Below, in pieces: positions 16,521 through 25,928 of a stretch of DNA of 43,894 nt (positions are counted from its first letter, which is position 1; each line of letters starts with the position of its first letter). Source of the stretch: Acidobacteriota bacterium (GTDB lineage: Bacteria > Acidobacteriota > JAAYUB01); NCBI GenBank assembly GCA_018001935.1, contig JAGNHB010000051.1, positions 1-43,894 on the forward strand, in the 5' to 3' direction. The notes beneath the pieces are model-generated. The model saw only the letters and a list, made by a program, of their open reading frames with translations. It was not told where the DNA came from and searched no databases. Both the position numbers and the translations under genes were made by a program.

Positions 16521-16798
16521 CGCAGCGGGAACTCGTCATCGAAAACGCCCGCGGGCTCCACGCCCGGGCGGCGGCACGCCTGGTGGCCGTCACCAGCCGC
16601 TTCCAGTCGCGCATCACCCTCCGGAGAGCCGGTCACCTGGAACGTATCGACGGCAAGAGCATCCTCGGCATCCTCATGATGGCCGCCTCCCTCGGCACCC
16701 GGATCGAGGTTTCGGCCGAGGGGGTGGACGAGCGGGAAGCCGTCGACGCCGTGACGGCCCTCTTCAACGCCCACTTCACGGAACCGGTGGAACCATGA
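16517..16798 (+). CDS. Phosphocarrier protein HPr
   Basis: 93 aa. It carries phosphate from EI to IIA on His15 (ARGLHARAAARLV). The regulatory serine for HprK is Ser48 in DGKSILGILMM. The residue after H15-A-R is Ala18, where most HPr proteins have Pro. Length is a few residues above the usual 85-90. It overlaps IIA and EI genes by ATGA at both ends, so the four PTS genes form one translationally coupled string. Confidence 0.95.
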   Translation: MTQRELVIENARGLHARAAARLVAVTSRFQSRITLRRAGHLERIDGKSILGILMMAASLGTRIEVSAEGVDEREAVDAVTALFNAHFTEPVEP

Positions 16799-18561
16799 GA
16801 ACCATCCGAGGAGACGGAGTATCGCCGGGCATTTCCATGGGGCACGTCCTGAAGCTGGACGAGGGGCTTCCCGCCGTCTACCGGATCCGCCTCTCGGGCC
16901 CCGCCCTGGAGCGGGAGATGGCCCGCTTCGAGGAGGCCCTGCGGGAGACGACGGAGCAACTGCAGCGCATCCGCGACCTGATGGAGGAGCGCCTCGGGAA
17001 GGAGCATTCCCTGATGGTGGAGGCGCACATCATGATCCTCCACGACGCCCATTTCTCGGGCGCCATCCGGGAACTGATCCGGAAGGACCGGATCAACGCC
17101 GACTGGGCGGTCAAGGTGATCACCGAGCAGATTCAGAGCGTCTACGCCGACCTCGAGGACCCCTACTTCCAGGAAAAGGTCCTCGAGATCCGGGACATCT
17201 CGCTGCGCCTTCTCCACAACATCTCGGGCCGGGCCGTGGGGTTCGACCCCGGGGAATACGAGAACATCGTCCTGGTGAGCCAGGAGATCAACCTCTCCAT
17301 GCTCAACGAGAAACTCTTCTCCCACCTGAAAGGCATCGCCGTGGACAAGGGCGGCTGGACCTCCCACACCAGCATCATCGCCCGCTCCATGGGGATCCCG
17401 TCGGTTATCCACCTCCGCCACCTCACCGAACTGGTCAGCACGGGGCAGTTCGTCATCATCGACGGGCTCGAGGGCCTGCTGATCATCGACCCCGACGCGG
17501 AGACCATCCAGCAGTACCGGGACATCCTGCTCCAGGAGCCCCATGTCACCGGGCCGCTGTTCCCCCCCTGCGAGTCGCTCCGGCGGCCGGGGCTCTCGGG
17601 GGTCCGGGTCTACCTCAACGCCGAGTACCCCTGCACCCTGGAGAACTGCCCCGAGAGCGGTGTCATGGGCATCGGCCTTTTCCGGTCGGAGTTCCTCTGC
17701 ATCGGGCGGCACGTCCGCGAGATCACCGTCGAGGAGCACGCCGCCATTTACGCCGACCTGGCCCGGCGGGTCCACCCCCACCCCGTCAACATCCGGACCT
17801 TCGATCTCGAGGAGGGGCGGGCCGGCCTCGAGAGCGAGCGGCGGCGGGACACCCACCCGGCCATGGGCATCCGGGGGATCCGGCTGTCGCTGCGCCACCC
17901 CGGGATCTTCGACACCCAGCTGAAGGGCATCCTCCTGGCTTCCCGGGAGGGAAACGTCCGGATCACCTTCCCCTTCGTCACGTCCGTCGAGGAGATGGTC
18001 GAGGGCCGGCAGGCCTTGCGCGAGGCCGCCAAAGGCCTCGGAATGCCCGAGGACCGGCTTCCCCCGGTCGGCGCCATGCTGGAAATCCCCAGCAACTTTT
18101 TCATCCTCGACGACCTGGCGGACCACGCCGACTTCTTCACCCTCGGGACGAACGACCTCGTCCAGTTCACCCTGGCCCTCGACCGGTCCAACTCCGATTC
18201 GGCCCCCGCCTTCAGCCCCGCCCACCCGGCGGTCCGGCGCGGGCTCGAGCTCATCCTGGACGGGGCGTCCAAGCGGGGCAAGGAAGTGATCTGCTGCGGC
18301 GAGATGGCCGCCCACCCCTTCTACCTCCTTCTCCTCCTGGCCGTCGGGTTCCGGAGCCTGAGCGTGAACCACCCCTTCCTCCCCATGGTCCGTTTCTACG
18401 AGGAAAACCTCGAGGAGGGGCAACTGAAGAACTTCCTCGACGCCATCCGCTCGCAGAAGACCCTCCGGGAGATCGAAAAGCTTTTCCTGACCCGCCTCGG
18501 GTCTTTCTTCAACGAACGCCTCACCCGGATGGTCGTCCAGGCGTTCCGGACCGGCCTCTGA
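16795..18561 (+). CDS. ptsI: Phosphoenolpyruvate-protein phosphotransferase (enzyme I)
   Basis: 588 aa. It autophosphorylates from phosphoenolpyruvate and passes phosphate to HPr. The N-terminal HPr-binding helical domain and swivelling domain hold the active His191 in GGWTSHTSIIARSMGIPSV; the usual GGRTSH arginine is Trp here. The C-terminal TIM barrel shows GIGLFRSEFL, HPAMGIRGIRLSL, GAMLEIPSNFF, FFTLGTNDLVQFTLALDR and the CCGEMAAHP end with the catalytic Cys. Length is near the 575 of E. coli. The stop is 36 nt before the outer-membrane barrel gene. Confidence 0.96.
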   Translation: MRTIRGDGVSPGISMGHVLKLDEGLPAVYRIRLSGPALEREMARFEEALRETTEQLQRIRDLMEERLGKEHSLMVEAHIMILHDAHFSGAIRELIRKDRINADWAVKVITEQIQSVYADLEDPYFQEKVLEIRDISLRLLHNISGRAVGFDPGEYENIVLVSQEINLSMLNEKLFSHLKGIAVDKGGWTSHTSIIARSMGIPSVIHLRHLTELVSTGQFVIIDGLEGLLIIDPDAETIQQYRDILLQEPHVTGPLFPPCESLRRPGLSGVRVYLNAEYPCTLENCPESGVMGIGLFRSEFLCIGRHVREITVEEHAAIYADLARRVHPHPVNIRTFDLEEGRAGLESERRRDTHPAMGIRGIRLSLRHPGIFDTQLKGILLASREGNVRITFPFVTSVEEMVEGRQALREAAKGLGMPEDRLPPVGAMLEIPSNFFILDDLADHADFFTLGTNDLVQFTLALDRSNSDSAPAFSPAHPAVRRGLELILDGASKRGKEVICCGEMAAHPFYLLLLLAVGFRSLSVNHPFLPMVRFYEENLEEGQLKNFLDAIRSQKTLREIEKLFLTRLGSFFNERLTRMVVQAFRTGL

Positions 18562-18597
18562 CCCCGGGCAGGCCGGATCCGACCATCGGGAGAACCC

Positions 18598-20097
18598 ATG
18601 CGACACGGACTTTCGGAAGCCTTCGGTCCCTCCCTGCGACGCACGCTTCGGCGGGCGCCCCTCCCCGTCCTCCTCTGGCTGGCCGTCTGGCTGTCCGTCG
18701 GGGGCAGCACCCCGGCGGCCGAACCGGCGCCGGCAGCCCCTCCCCGGGCGCAGACCGCCGGGACCGGGGGTGAGCCGTCCGGGGAGACGCCCCCCGAAGG
18801 GGAGCGCGGAAAGAAGGAAAAAGACAAGGAAGCCGAAAAAGCACCCGTCCCAAAACCCGTCGACAAGCCCGGCATCGACGTCGGGTTCCAGGTCCGGCTC
18901 CGTTACGAGGGGTACGACAACCTCGACATGTGGTCGGACCTCGGCGACCCCCGGTCGCAGGTCCGGCTGAGGGTGAGGGCCTGGGCGTCCGCCCCGCTGC
19001 CCGGGAAACTCCGCTTCACCTTCGGGATGGTGGACGAGTGCCGCAAGGTCTTCTCCACTTACCCCCGCACCGGCGCCGACGAGGCGGTCGTGGAGACCTG
19101 CACGCTGGAGCGGAAGGACCTTTTCCCGGGGTTCTCCGTGAAGATCGGGCGCCAGGACATCCAGCGCGGGGAAGGCCTGATCTTCATGGACGGCACGCCC
19201 CTCGACGGGTCCCGCAGTTTCTTCTACAACGCCGCCATCGGCACGTTCTCGTGGGGGAAGTCCACCCTCGACCTGATGGCCGTCCGCAACCCGGCGGACG
19301 AGCACTACTTCTTCACCGTCAACAACAAACACCGCCCCTACGTCGACACCAACCAGGACGCCCTGGCCCTCTATTTCACCACCAAGGCCCTCCCCCGGGC
19401 CCAGGTCGAGGCGTACTACGTCTTCAAGCGGGCCTACCACAGCATCTTCCGGCCCACGAACCTGCACTACTTCCCCGACCGCTCGATCCACAACCTGGGC
19501 GCTCGCCTGGTCGCCAACCTGGGGAAGGGCTTCGGCCTGACCACGGAGTGGGCCGGCCAACTGGGCGGGCAGGCCCCCGACACCCCCATCCGCGCCTGGG
19601 GAGGTTACCTCTACGGGACGAAAACCTTCGCGTGCACCGGCAAACCCTTCCTGAAAGCCGGCTGGTGGGGCCTCTCGGGGGACGACCCCGCGACCCCGGG
19701 ATACGAGGGGTGGGACCCCCCGTTCTCCCGGTGGCCGAAGTGGGGGGAATACCTCGGCTATGCCATGGTCGCGGAACGGGGCGTCGCCTATTACACCAAC
19801 CTCCACATGTTCCAGGCGGAGGCCGGCTTCACCCCCTGGAAGCCGCTGACCGTCAAGGCCACCTTGTACCGCCTCTTCTCCTTCCACCCCTTCCCCGGAA
19901 ACCCGGTCCTCGTCGCCGGGGGACGGGTGCGGGGCACCTACGTCGTCGTCAAGGGCGAATTTTCCATCGGGAAGAACTGGAAGGGCCACGTGCTGCACGA
20001 GATCTTCCTGCCGGGCAGCTTCTACCGGCACGGCGACAACGGGTACTTCTTCCGGGCGGAGATCCTCTACACCTTCGGCACGAAAGTCCGCCTCTGA
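18598..20097 (+). CDS. AlgE-like outer-membrane beta-barrel protein
   Basis: 499 aa. A GGGAG precedes the ATG. A basic N-terminus and hydrophobic core (LPVLLWLAVWLSVGG) form the signal peptide. A Pro/Glu/Lys-rich periplasmic linker (about 40-90) follows. The remainder is alternating amphipathic strands ending in aromatic residues. KIGRQDIQRGEGLIFMDG resembles the arginine-lined segment of alginate-export (AlgE-type) barrels. The C-terminal strand ILYTFGTKVRL ends in Leu, not the common Phe. It lies 36 nt after ptsI and may be cotranscribed. Substrate unknown; alginate is not implied. Confidence 0.8.
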   Translation: MRHGLSEAFGPSLRRTLRRAPLPVLLWLAVWLSVGGSTPAAEPAPAAPPRAQTAGTGGEPSGETPPEGERGKKEKDKEAEKAPVPKPVDKPGIDVGFQVRLRYEGYDNLDMWSDLGDPRSQVRLRVRAWASAPLPGKLRFTFGMVDECRKVFSTYPRTGADEAVVETCTLERKDLFPGFSVKIGRQDIQRGEGLIFMDGTPLDGSRSFFYNAAIGTFSWGKSTLDLMAVRNPADEHYFFTVNNKHRPYVDTNQDALALYFTTKALPRAQVEAYYVFKRAYHSIFRPTNLHYFPDRSIHNLGARLVANLGKGFGLTTEWAGQLGGQAPDTPIRAWGGYLYGTKTFACTGKPFLKAGWWGLSGDDPATPGYEGWDPPFSRWPKWGEYLGYAMVAERGVAYYTNLHMFQAEAGFTPWKPLTVKATLYRLFSFHPFPGNPVLVAGGRVRGTYVVVKGEFSIGKNWKGHVLHEIFLPGSFYRHGDNGYFFRAEILYTFGTKVRL

Positions 20098-20122
20098 GCT
20101 TTCGCGTCCAACCCCGCACCCA

Positions 20123-20143
20123 GGGCCGGTCCGACCCCGGCCC
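20123..20143 (+). terminator. GC hairpin downstream of the barrel gene
   Basis: GGGCCGG (20123-20129) pairs with CCGGCCC (20137-20143) around a 7-nt loop, 26 nt after the stop codon. No T tract follows, so factor-independent termination is uncertain. Confidence 0.3.
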
Positions 20144-20236
20144 CCGGGGGGCGCGGTGCACCTTCCGGTTCCCCGGCAACCCGGCTGCTGCTGAGAAACT
20201 CTGCAATATCAAGGGTATGATCATTCCAGATTTTTC

Positions 20237-20264
20237 TTGATTTCCTGCAAATTCCGGTGATAAT
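20237..20264 (+). promoter_or_regulatory. Sigma-70-type promoter for the Cache histidine kinase
   Basis: TTGATT (20237-20242), 16 nt, GATAAT (20259-20264), preceded by TG at the -10 side. It lies 36 nt upstream of the kinase ATG in an AT-richer stretch of otherwise GC-rich DNA. Confidence 0.55.
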
Positions 20265-20299
20265 CGGAACGATTTCCTTTTCACGAAGGGATCCGAGCC

Positions 20300-22354
20300 A
20301 TGCTGACGTCCCGGCTTTTCCTGAAGATCTTCGCCACCATCGTGATCCTGGTGGTCATCCACGCCGCCCTGCTGAATTACCTTTCCATCCCCCTCATCAA
20401 CCGGTCCATCTCCGACAACGAGGAGAACGCCGCGCGGACCATCCTCCAGAACGTTCACGACCTGGCCAGCCGCAGCCACAGCGACATCGAGGCCTTCCAG
20501 GAGTACGCCCTGGACGCCCACCGGCGGGAGCTCCGGAGCGTCATCCTCTCGGTGGAGTCTCACCTCCGGAGCATCTACAACCAGTACCGGGCCGGCAAGT
20601 GCTCCGAGGCCGAGGCCCGCAAGCGCTGCCTGGAGGACATCACCGCCTTCCGTTACGCAGGCAACAACTACATCTTCATCGTCGACTACCAGTCCCGGAC
20701 CCTGGCTCACCCCCTGCCGGGCGAAGTGGGGAGGGACATGTCCACGGTGAAGGACGCCCGGGGTCTCCTCTTCATCCCCGCCACCGTGCGGGCCGCCCTG
20801 TCGAACCCGGAAGGGGGGTTCAGCCGGTACTGGTGGTGCAAGCTGGAAAACGGCACCCCGCTGGAGAAACTCACCTTCGCGAAAACCTTCGCGCCCTGGG
20901 GTTGGGTCATCGGGACCGGCGTCTACATCGACGACGTGGAAAAGGAGGTGGCCCGGCGCAAGGAGCGGGCGGTGAACGAGCTCCGGGAGAAGATCCGGGG
21001 CATCCGGATCGCGAACACCGGCTACCTCTTCATCTTCGACTCGAAGAAACGGATGATTATCCACCCCAACCACGAGCTGGAGGGGACCGACATCTCCGGC
21101 TTCTCCGACCACGTCAGCGGCCGACCGCTGGCGGAAGGGTTGATGGAAGCCGCCTGGTGGCCGGACTACAGCTTCGTGTACAAGTGGGACAAGCCGACCG
21201 ACAAGGGGAACTACGTCCACGAAAAGGTTGCCTGGGTCAAGTATTTCAAGGGCTTCGACTGGTACATCGCCTCGTCGGTCTACCTGGACGAACTGGGACG
21301 GAGCGCGGGGATCCTCCGGGGGGACATTCTCCGGCTGGGGCTGCTCGTGCTGCTGCTCTCCATCGGCATCGGCTACTTCTTCGTCCGGCGACTGGTGCGG
21401 CCGATCGAGACCCTCTCCCGCCTCGCCCGTAAGGTCCAGACCGGCGACCTCACGGTCCGCTGCGGCATCTCCCGCAACGACGAGATCGGCGACCTGGCCC
21501 GCTCCTTCGACGCCATGATCGACCAGCTCCGGAAGGACATCGAGACGCTGGACGGGAAGGTCCGGGAGCGCACCCTCGACCTCGAGAAGGCCTGCACCGA
21601 GTTACGCCAGCTGGACGAGATGAAGTCCTCCTTCCTGTCCACCGTCTCCCACGAGCTTCGGACACCGATGACCTCGGTGCTGGGTTTCGCCTGCATCATC
21701 CGGAAAATGCTGGACGATATCGTCTTCCCCCAGCTCGACCGGGACGACCCCCGGAACGCCCGGACGATCCAGCGCATCACGGAGAACCTGGGCATCGTCG
21801 TCTCGGAAGGCCAGCGGCTCACGGACCTGGTCAACGACTTCCTCGACCTCTCCAAGATGGAGGCGGGGAAGATCGACTGGAAGTCGGAGCCCCTCGACCT
21901 CGGCGAGGTGGTCCGGCGCGCCGCGTCGGCTTCGAACGCCCTGTTCTCCGCCAAGGCGCTCCCCCTGGTCCTCGAGATCGAGGAGGGCCTGCCGCGGGTC
22001 ACGGGGGACCCGGACCGACTGATCCAGGTGCTGATCAACCTGTTCTCGAACGCGGTGAAATTCACCGAGCGGGGGGCCGTGACCTGCCGGGTGAGCCGGA
22101 ACGGGACCGCACTGATCACGAGTGTCGTCGACACGGGGGCGGGGATCGACCCGAAAGATCACCACCTGGTCTTCGAGAAGTTCAAGCAGGTGGGCGACAC
22201 CCTCACCGGCAAACCGCGCGGCACCGGCCTCGGGCTTCCCATCTGCCGGCAGATCGTCGAGCACCACGGCGGGAGCATCTGGGTGGAGAGCGAGCCCGGC
22301 CGGGGAAGCACCTTCGCCTTCAGCCTCCCCATCCCGGCCGAGTCGACCGGCTGA
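20300..22354 (+). CDS. Cache-HAMP sensor histidine kinase
   Basis: 684 aa. A first membrane span (about 8-30, IFATIVILVVIHAALL) leads to a periplasmic region with two related single-Cache-like units: NNYIFIVDYQSRTLAHP with WGWVIGTGVY, and NTGYLFIFDSKKRMIIHP with FDWYIASSVY. A second span (about 340-360) and a HAMP domain ending NDEIGDLARSFDAMIDQL follow. HisKA has the phospho-acceptor His451 in SHELRTP. The ATPase domain has N-box INLFSNAVKF, G1 DTGAGI, and G2 GTGLGLP. All are intact. No partner regulator gene is adjacent. It ends 12 nt from the convergent CHAT gene. Confidence 0.95.
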   Translation: MLTSRLFLKIFATIVILVVIHAALLNYLSIPLINRSISDNEENAARTILQNVHDLASRSHSDIEAFQEYALDAHRRELRSVILSVESHLRSIYNQYRAGKCSEAEARKRCLEDITAFRYAGNNYIFIVDYQSRTLAHPLPGEVGRDMSTVKDARGLLFIPATVRAALSNPEGGFSRYWWCKLENGTPLEKLTFAKTFAPWGWVIGTGVYIDDVEKEVARRKERAVNELREKIRGIRIANTGYLFIFDSKKRMIIHPNHELEGTDISGFSDHVSGRPLAEGLMEAAWWPDYSFVYKWDKPTDKGNYVHEKVAWVKYFKGFDWYIASSVYLDELGRSAGILRGDILRLGLLVLLLSIGIGYFFVRRLVRPIETLSRLARKVQTGDLTVRCGISRNDEIGDLARSFDAMIDQLRKDIETLDGKVRERTLDLEKACTELRQLDEMKSSFLSTVSHELRTPMTSVLGFACIIRKMLDDIVFPQLDRDDPRNARTIQRITENLGIVVSEGQRLTDLVNDFLDLSKMEAGKIDWKSEPLDLGEVVRRAASASNALFSAKALPLVLEIEEGLPRVTGDPDRLIQVLINLFSNAVKFTERGAVTCRVSRNGTALITSVVDTGAGIDPKDHHLVFEKFKQVGDTLTGKPRGTGLGLPICRQIVEHHGGSIWVESEPGRGSTFAFSLPIPAESTG

Positions 22355-22366
22355 ACTCCCGCCGGC

Positions 22367-25300
22367 CTATCGCCAGTCCCCGACCAACTGGAACGCAGCC
22401 CAGAAAAACGGGTGGGACGCATCGACCGGCTCGGGGTCCCCTTTTCCCCCCTCGACCCGGGCCGTGCCGCGAAGCAACTCCATCTGCGCCGTCCGAAGGG
22501 CCTGGTCCCGGCTGACGCCCGTGGCGAGGCACTGGTAGAACCGGCGCATCAGGACGGCCGTGGTCTCGTCGGCCACGCTCCACAGGGAGGCCAGGACACT
22601 CCGGGCCCCTGCGTACTGGAAGGCCCGGGTCAACCCGACCAGCCCTTCCCCCCCGGCCTCCGAACCCAAGGCGGTATTGCAGGCGGAAAGCGCCACCAGT
22701 TCGGCCTCGAGACGCATCCGTTCCATGACCTCCCACGCCTGGAGAAACCCGTTGTCACCCCCGCCGGGTGTCGCCGGTACGGTGAGGGCCAGGGCCGACT
22801 CGAGGGGGTTCTGTTCGTCCAGGATCCCGTGGCAGGCGAAGTGGAGAATGCGCACGTCCCGTCCCGCAGCCTTCGCCCTTTCCTCCGTGGCCTGCTCCCC
22901 CAGGAAAACATGGGCGTCTTCTGGATAAACGGCCCGGATGGACTCGGCCTCCGCCCGCGTGAACGGCAGGGAAACCAGGGGCCCCTGTCCCGCGGGCAAA
23001 GCATGCAGCGGCGGGTCCCCGTTCGGCTCCCCGGCCTCCCCGCCGGACCCTCCGCGGGGTGGGTAGACCGGGTCTCCAAACACCAGGACGGGGCCGGCGT
23101 CGGCGGTTCCCCGCTTATCCCGGCAGCGTTTCAACTCGTCGAAGACCGTGACGGACATGGCCGTGTGCAGGGGGCGCCACGCCACCAGGCAGTCCCCCTC
23201 CGGGTCGCCGTCCGGAGCCTTCCGAACGAGGGCGGCAAAGGGGAGGGCGTGGAGGGGCCCGTCGGGGACGACAAGGATTCTCTGGCAAGTCTCGATCCGG
23301 GACTCCGCCGGCCGGACCAACAGGTCGTAGAGCCGGCACCCCGCGGCGGTGACGGCGTTCCGCGTGGCCGGCGAGGTGGCCCCGGCCGTAATCAGGCGGC
23401 GGAAGGCGGTGACCTCCCGGGTCAGCCGCTCCCGTCCCGCCGCCAGGGGGAACACGGACAGGCCCTCTTCCCGGGAGAGCGCGAACAGCGTGATTGCGTC
23501 CGTCCCGACGCTGTAGGAGAGCAGCAGGGTGCCGGGGTCGAGGGCGGCACGCGCTCCCTCCGTGTCCAGGGGCTGGGGCCGACGCAGGGAGGCCAGCCGG
23601 GGGGAAGCCTCCCGGATTCGGACCATCAACTGTTCGCGCAAGGCTTGCAGTTCACGGAGCCTCGAATGAAGGGCGTCGATCTCCCGGGAATCCGCCTTCA
23701 TGTCGTGCTTTGCCAGGGCCCTCCGGGCCGCGTCCGTTTCGAGGGCCAGCCTTTTCCACTCGGCATCGAGGGCCTCCGGGACCTCCCCCGGAAACACGAG
23801 TTCCCGCATGGACAGCATTTCCAGGAACGTCCGCGCCCGGTAGCGCTCCAGGGTATGGAAGGCTTCCCCGGGTTCACCCGCTTCGAGAAGGAGTTCGAGG
23901 TACTCCCGGTAAAGGGCCGCGTACCTCGACCGGAAATCCACCCGGTCTTCATCGGAGCCCCCCAGCGTGCTCATTTGTTGCTCCAGGGCGGAGATCGCGT
24001 CCCGGTAACAGCTCAGCGCCTCGGTCCGTCTTCCCTGACGACGGCAGATCCGCCCCATTACCCCAAGGGCATGGGACTCCTTCAGGGTCCCCGGCATCAG
24101 CCGCGTGGCGATCGCAAGGGCCTCCCGGCCGACCGCCTCCGCCCCCGCGAGGTCGCCCCGCTGCAGGCGGATGTCCTCGATCCCGAAAAGCGCCAGCAGT
24201 TTGAACCGCGCCGAGAGGCCGACCCGATTCGCGAAAGCCAGGGCCTCGTCGAACCGCCGGAGGGCGGCGTCCAGGTCGCCCGCCCGTTGGTCGATCCTCC
24301 CCAGATATTCGAGGATGAAGAAGATGTCCGGCAGGTCGGGTGAGACCGCCCGCATGAGGTCCAGGACCTCCCGGTAGGACTCCCGGGCCTTGTCGAGCTC
24401 TCCCAGGCAAAGCAGGGCCTCCGCCACGTGGGCCAGGCGGTTGGCATACTCCAGGGATGGTTCTCCGCCGGCTCCCCTGGCCAGTTCCAGGGACTTCGTG
24501 TGCCAGTGGAGCGCCCCCCGGCAGTCGAGACGGCCGGAGCACACCAGTCCCAGGATTCCGTAGACCATGCTTTGCAGCATGGGGTTGGGGGGGTTCCGCT
24601 GCAGGATGGCCAGCGCCTCCCGGGCCGATTTTTCGGCCCGATCGAAATTGTTTTCGATCCAGTACAGGTTGCCCTGGGTGCACAGCATGCGGGCCGTGAA
24701 CATCCCGTCGGGCTGCCGGAGTCGGCTGATGTGCAACGCTCTTTCGCAGAAAGATTTCGCCTGCGGGATATCCCCCCGGCACTGGGCCGCGTCGAGCAGG
24801 TAATACAGGACCCGCATGGTCAGGTCGCCGTTCGGGGCCTGTTCTTCCGCGATGGCCAATGCACGCTCCCAGAGCGTCACGGCGCGGGGATGGTTCACCT
24901 CCCAGAAGGCCACCAGGCCAAGGCTGAACAGGGCATCGGCCATGGCCAGGCTGTCCGGGGCGAATCGTTCGGAGAGCGCTACGGCCCGTTGGGCATGGCG
25001 TTCCGCTTCGCTGAACGAGGAGGGCTCACTCTGCCGGACGGCGTTCGAGAGCCTGCGGAGGATCAGGGCGAGCCGCAGGCTTTCTCCCCACAGCGCTTCC
25101 GTTTCCGCCCGCAGGGCCCGGAAACCCGCCGCGGCGCCGACGAAATCCCGCCCGAGCAACCGGGCATCCCCCTCGGCCAGGGACACCGCCCACCGGGGCC
25201 GAGGATCCCGAATCCCCCGAGCCGTCGCCATCGCGGAGGCATGGGCCCGGTGGGCCTGTTCCGGAAGGCGTGCCGCCGCGAGGGCTTCCCCCGATCGAAG

Positions 25301-25831
25301 CCCCGCCCAGCAGGCCGTCTCCCGGTCACCCGCGTCGGCGGCCCGCCGGGCCACCTCCTCCCACCGGGCCACCCCCTCCTCCGCCCGCCCTGCCTTGACG
25401 AGGGCTTCACCCTCCCGGAACAGCGCCTCGGCCTCCGGGGACAAGCGGGGACGAACGGTGATGTCCCACGCCCCCCGGGGAACTTCCCAACGGGCCCCGC
25501 GACCGTCCCGCAAGCCGGCGAGCACCACGGCGCCCCGCGGGGACTGTTCCCAGACCAGGTCGAGCCACCGGAAAAAGTCCCGGACCTTGCCCCGGGCTCT
25601 TTTCGGATTGGCGGGGGGTGCGGGGAGGCGCTCCCAGGAGAGCACGACGTCTCCCGACCGGAGCCCCGCCCGCTCGGTGGCGGAGCCCGGGAAGACCGAC
25701 TCCACCACCACGCCCGTCCCCGCCCGGCCGGGCTTGACCGGCGAAACGGGGAACAGCATGGCCGGGAAAACCAGCCAGAGGGCCACCATCGGCCACAGGC
25801 GGCGAATCATTCTCGGGCCCGGGTTCGTCAT
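22367..25831 (-). CDS. Exported PDZ-TPR-CHAT caspase-like protein
   Basis: 1154 aa. CHAT is a caspase-fold peptidase family. The N-terminal signal or anchor (RRLWPMVALWLVFPAMLF) precedes a PDZ-like domain (about 40-95, GVVVESVFPGSATERAGLRSGDVVLSW). TPR-like helical repeats run from about 120 to 650. The CHAT domain (about 740-1154) holds the catalytic dyad His1001 (LHFACHG) and Cys1051 (ALSACNTA), with the end HPFFWAAFQLVG typical of the family. The ATG at 25831 is used: it has GGAGG at 8 nt, and the ATG at 25861 overlaps the predicted -10 box. No obvious protein substrate lies alongside. Confidence 0.93.
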   Translation of the reverse strand: MTNPGPRMIRRLWPMVALWLVFPAMLFPVSPVKPGRAGTGVVVESVFPGSATERAGLRSGDVVLSWERLPAPPANPKRARGKVRDFFRWLDLVWEQSPRGAVVLAGLRDGRGARWEVPRGAWDITVRPRLSPEAEALFREGEALVKAGRAEEGVARWEEVARRAADAGDRETACWAGLRSGEALAAARLPEQAHRAHASAMATARGIRDPRPRWAVSLAEGDARLLGRDFVGAAAGFRALRAETEALWGESLRLALILRRLSNAVRQSEPSSFSEAERHAQRAVALSERFAPDSLAMADALFSLGLVAFWEVNHPRAVTLWERALAIAEEQAPNGDLTMRVLYYLLDAAQCRGDIPQAKSFCERALHISRLRQPDGMFTARMLCTQGNLYWIENNFDRAEKSAREALAILQRNPPNPMLQSMVYGILGLVCSGRLDCRGALHWHTKSLELARGAGGEPSLEYANRLAHVAEALLCLGELDKARESYREVLDLMRAVSPDLPDIFFILEYLGRIDQRAGDLDAALRRFDEALAFANRVGLSARFKLLALFGIEDIRLQRGDLAGAEAVGREALAIATRLMPGTLKESHALGVMGRICRRQGRRTEALSCYRDAISALEQQMSTLGGSDEDRVDFRSRYAALYREYLELLLEAGEPGEAFHTLERYRARTFLEMLSMRELVFPGEVPEALDAEWKRLALETDAARRALAKHDMKADSREIDALHSRLRELQALREQLMVRIREASPRLASLRRPQPLDTEGARAALDPGTLLLSYSVGTDAITLFALSREEGLSVFPLAAGRERLTREVTAFRRLITAGATSPATRNAVTAAGCRLYDLLVRPAESRIETCQRILVVPDGPLHALPFAALVRKAPDGDPEGDCLVAWRPLHTAMSVTVFDELKRCRDKRGTADAGPVLVFGDPVYPPRGGSGGEAGEPNGDPPLHALPAGQGPLVSLPFTRAEAESIRAVYPEDAHVFLGEQATEERAKAAGRDVRILHFACHGILDEQNPLESALALTVPATPGGGDNGFLQAWEVMERMRLEAELVALSACNTALGSEAGGEGLVGLTRAFQYAGARSVLASLWSVADETTAVLMRRFYQCLATGVSRDQALRTAQMELLRGTARVEGGKGDPEPVDASHPFFWAAFQLVGDWR

Positions 25832-25859
25832 CCACGGCCTCCAGCGAAGGTCTGCCTTC

Positions 25860-25889
25860 ATTGTACAGGCTTCGTGGGCGCGCTTTCAA
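25860..25889 (-). promoter_or_regulatory. Sigma-70-type promoter for the CHAT gene
   Basis: On the minus strand TTGAAA (25889-25884), 18 nt, TACAAT (25865-25860). Each hexamer matches consensus at 5/6. The -10 box lies about 30 nt before the ATG at 25831. Confidence 0.6.
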
Positions 25890-25928
25890 GCCTGGATGGG
25901 GGGCCGAAAAAGGCCAGAGGGTTAATTC

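Noticed and set aside
16633..20031. 1132-codon minus-strand frame opposite EI and the barrel gene
   Set aside because: Composition-driven shadow; the plus strand holds recognisable HPr, EI and a signal-bearing barrel.
22412..24343. 643-codon plus-strand frame opposite the CHAT gene
   Set aside because: Shadow frame rich in Gly, Arg and Pro; the minus strand shows TPR and CHAT motifs.
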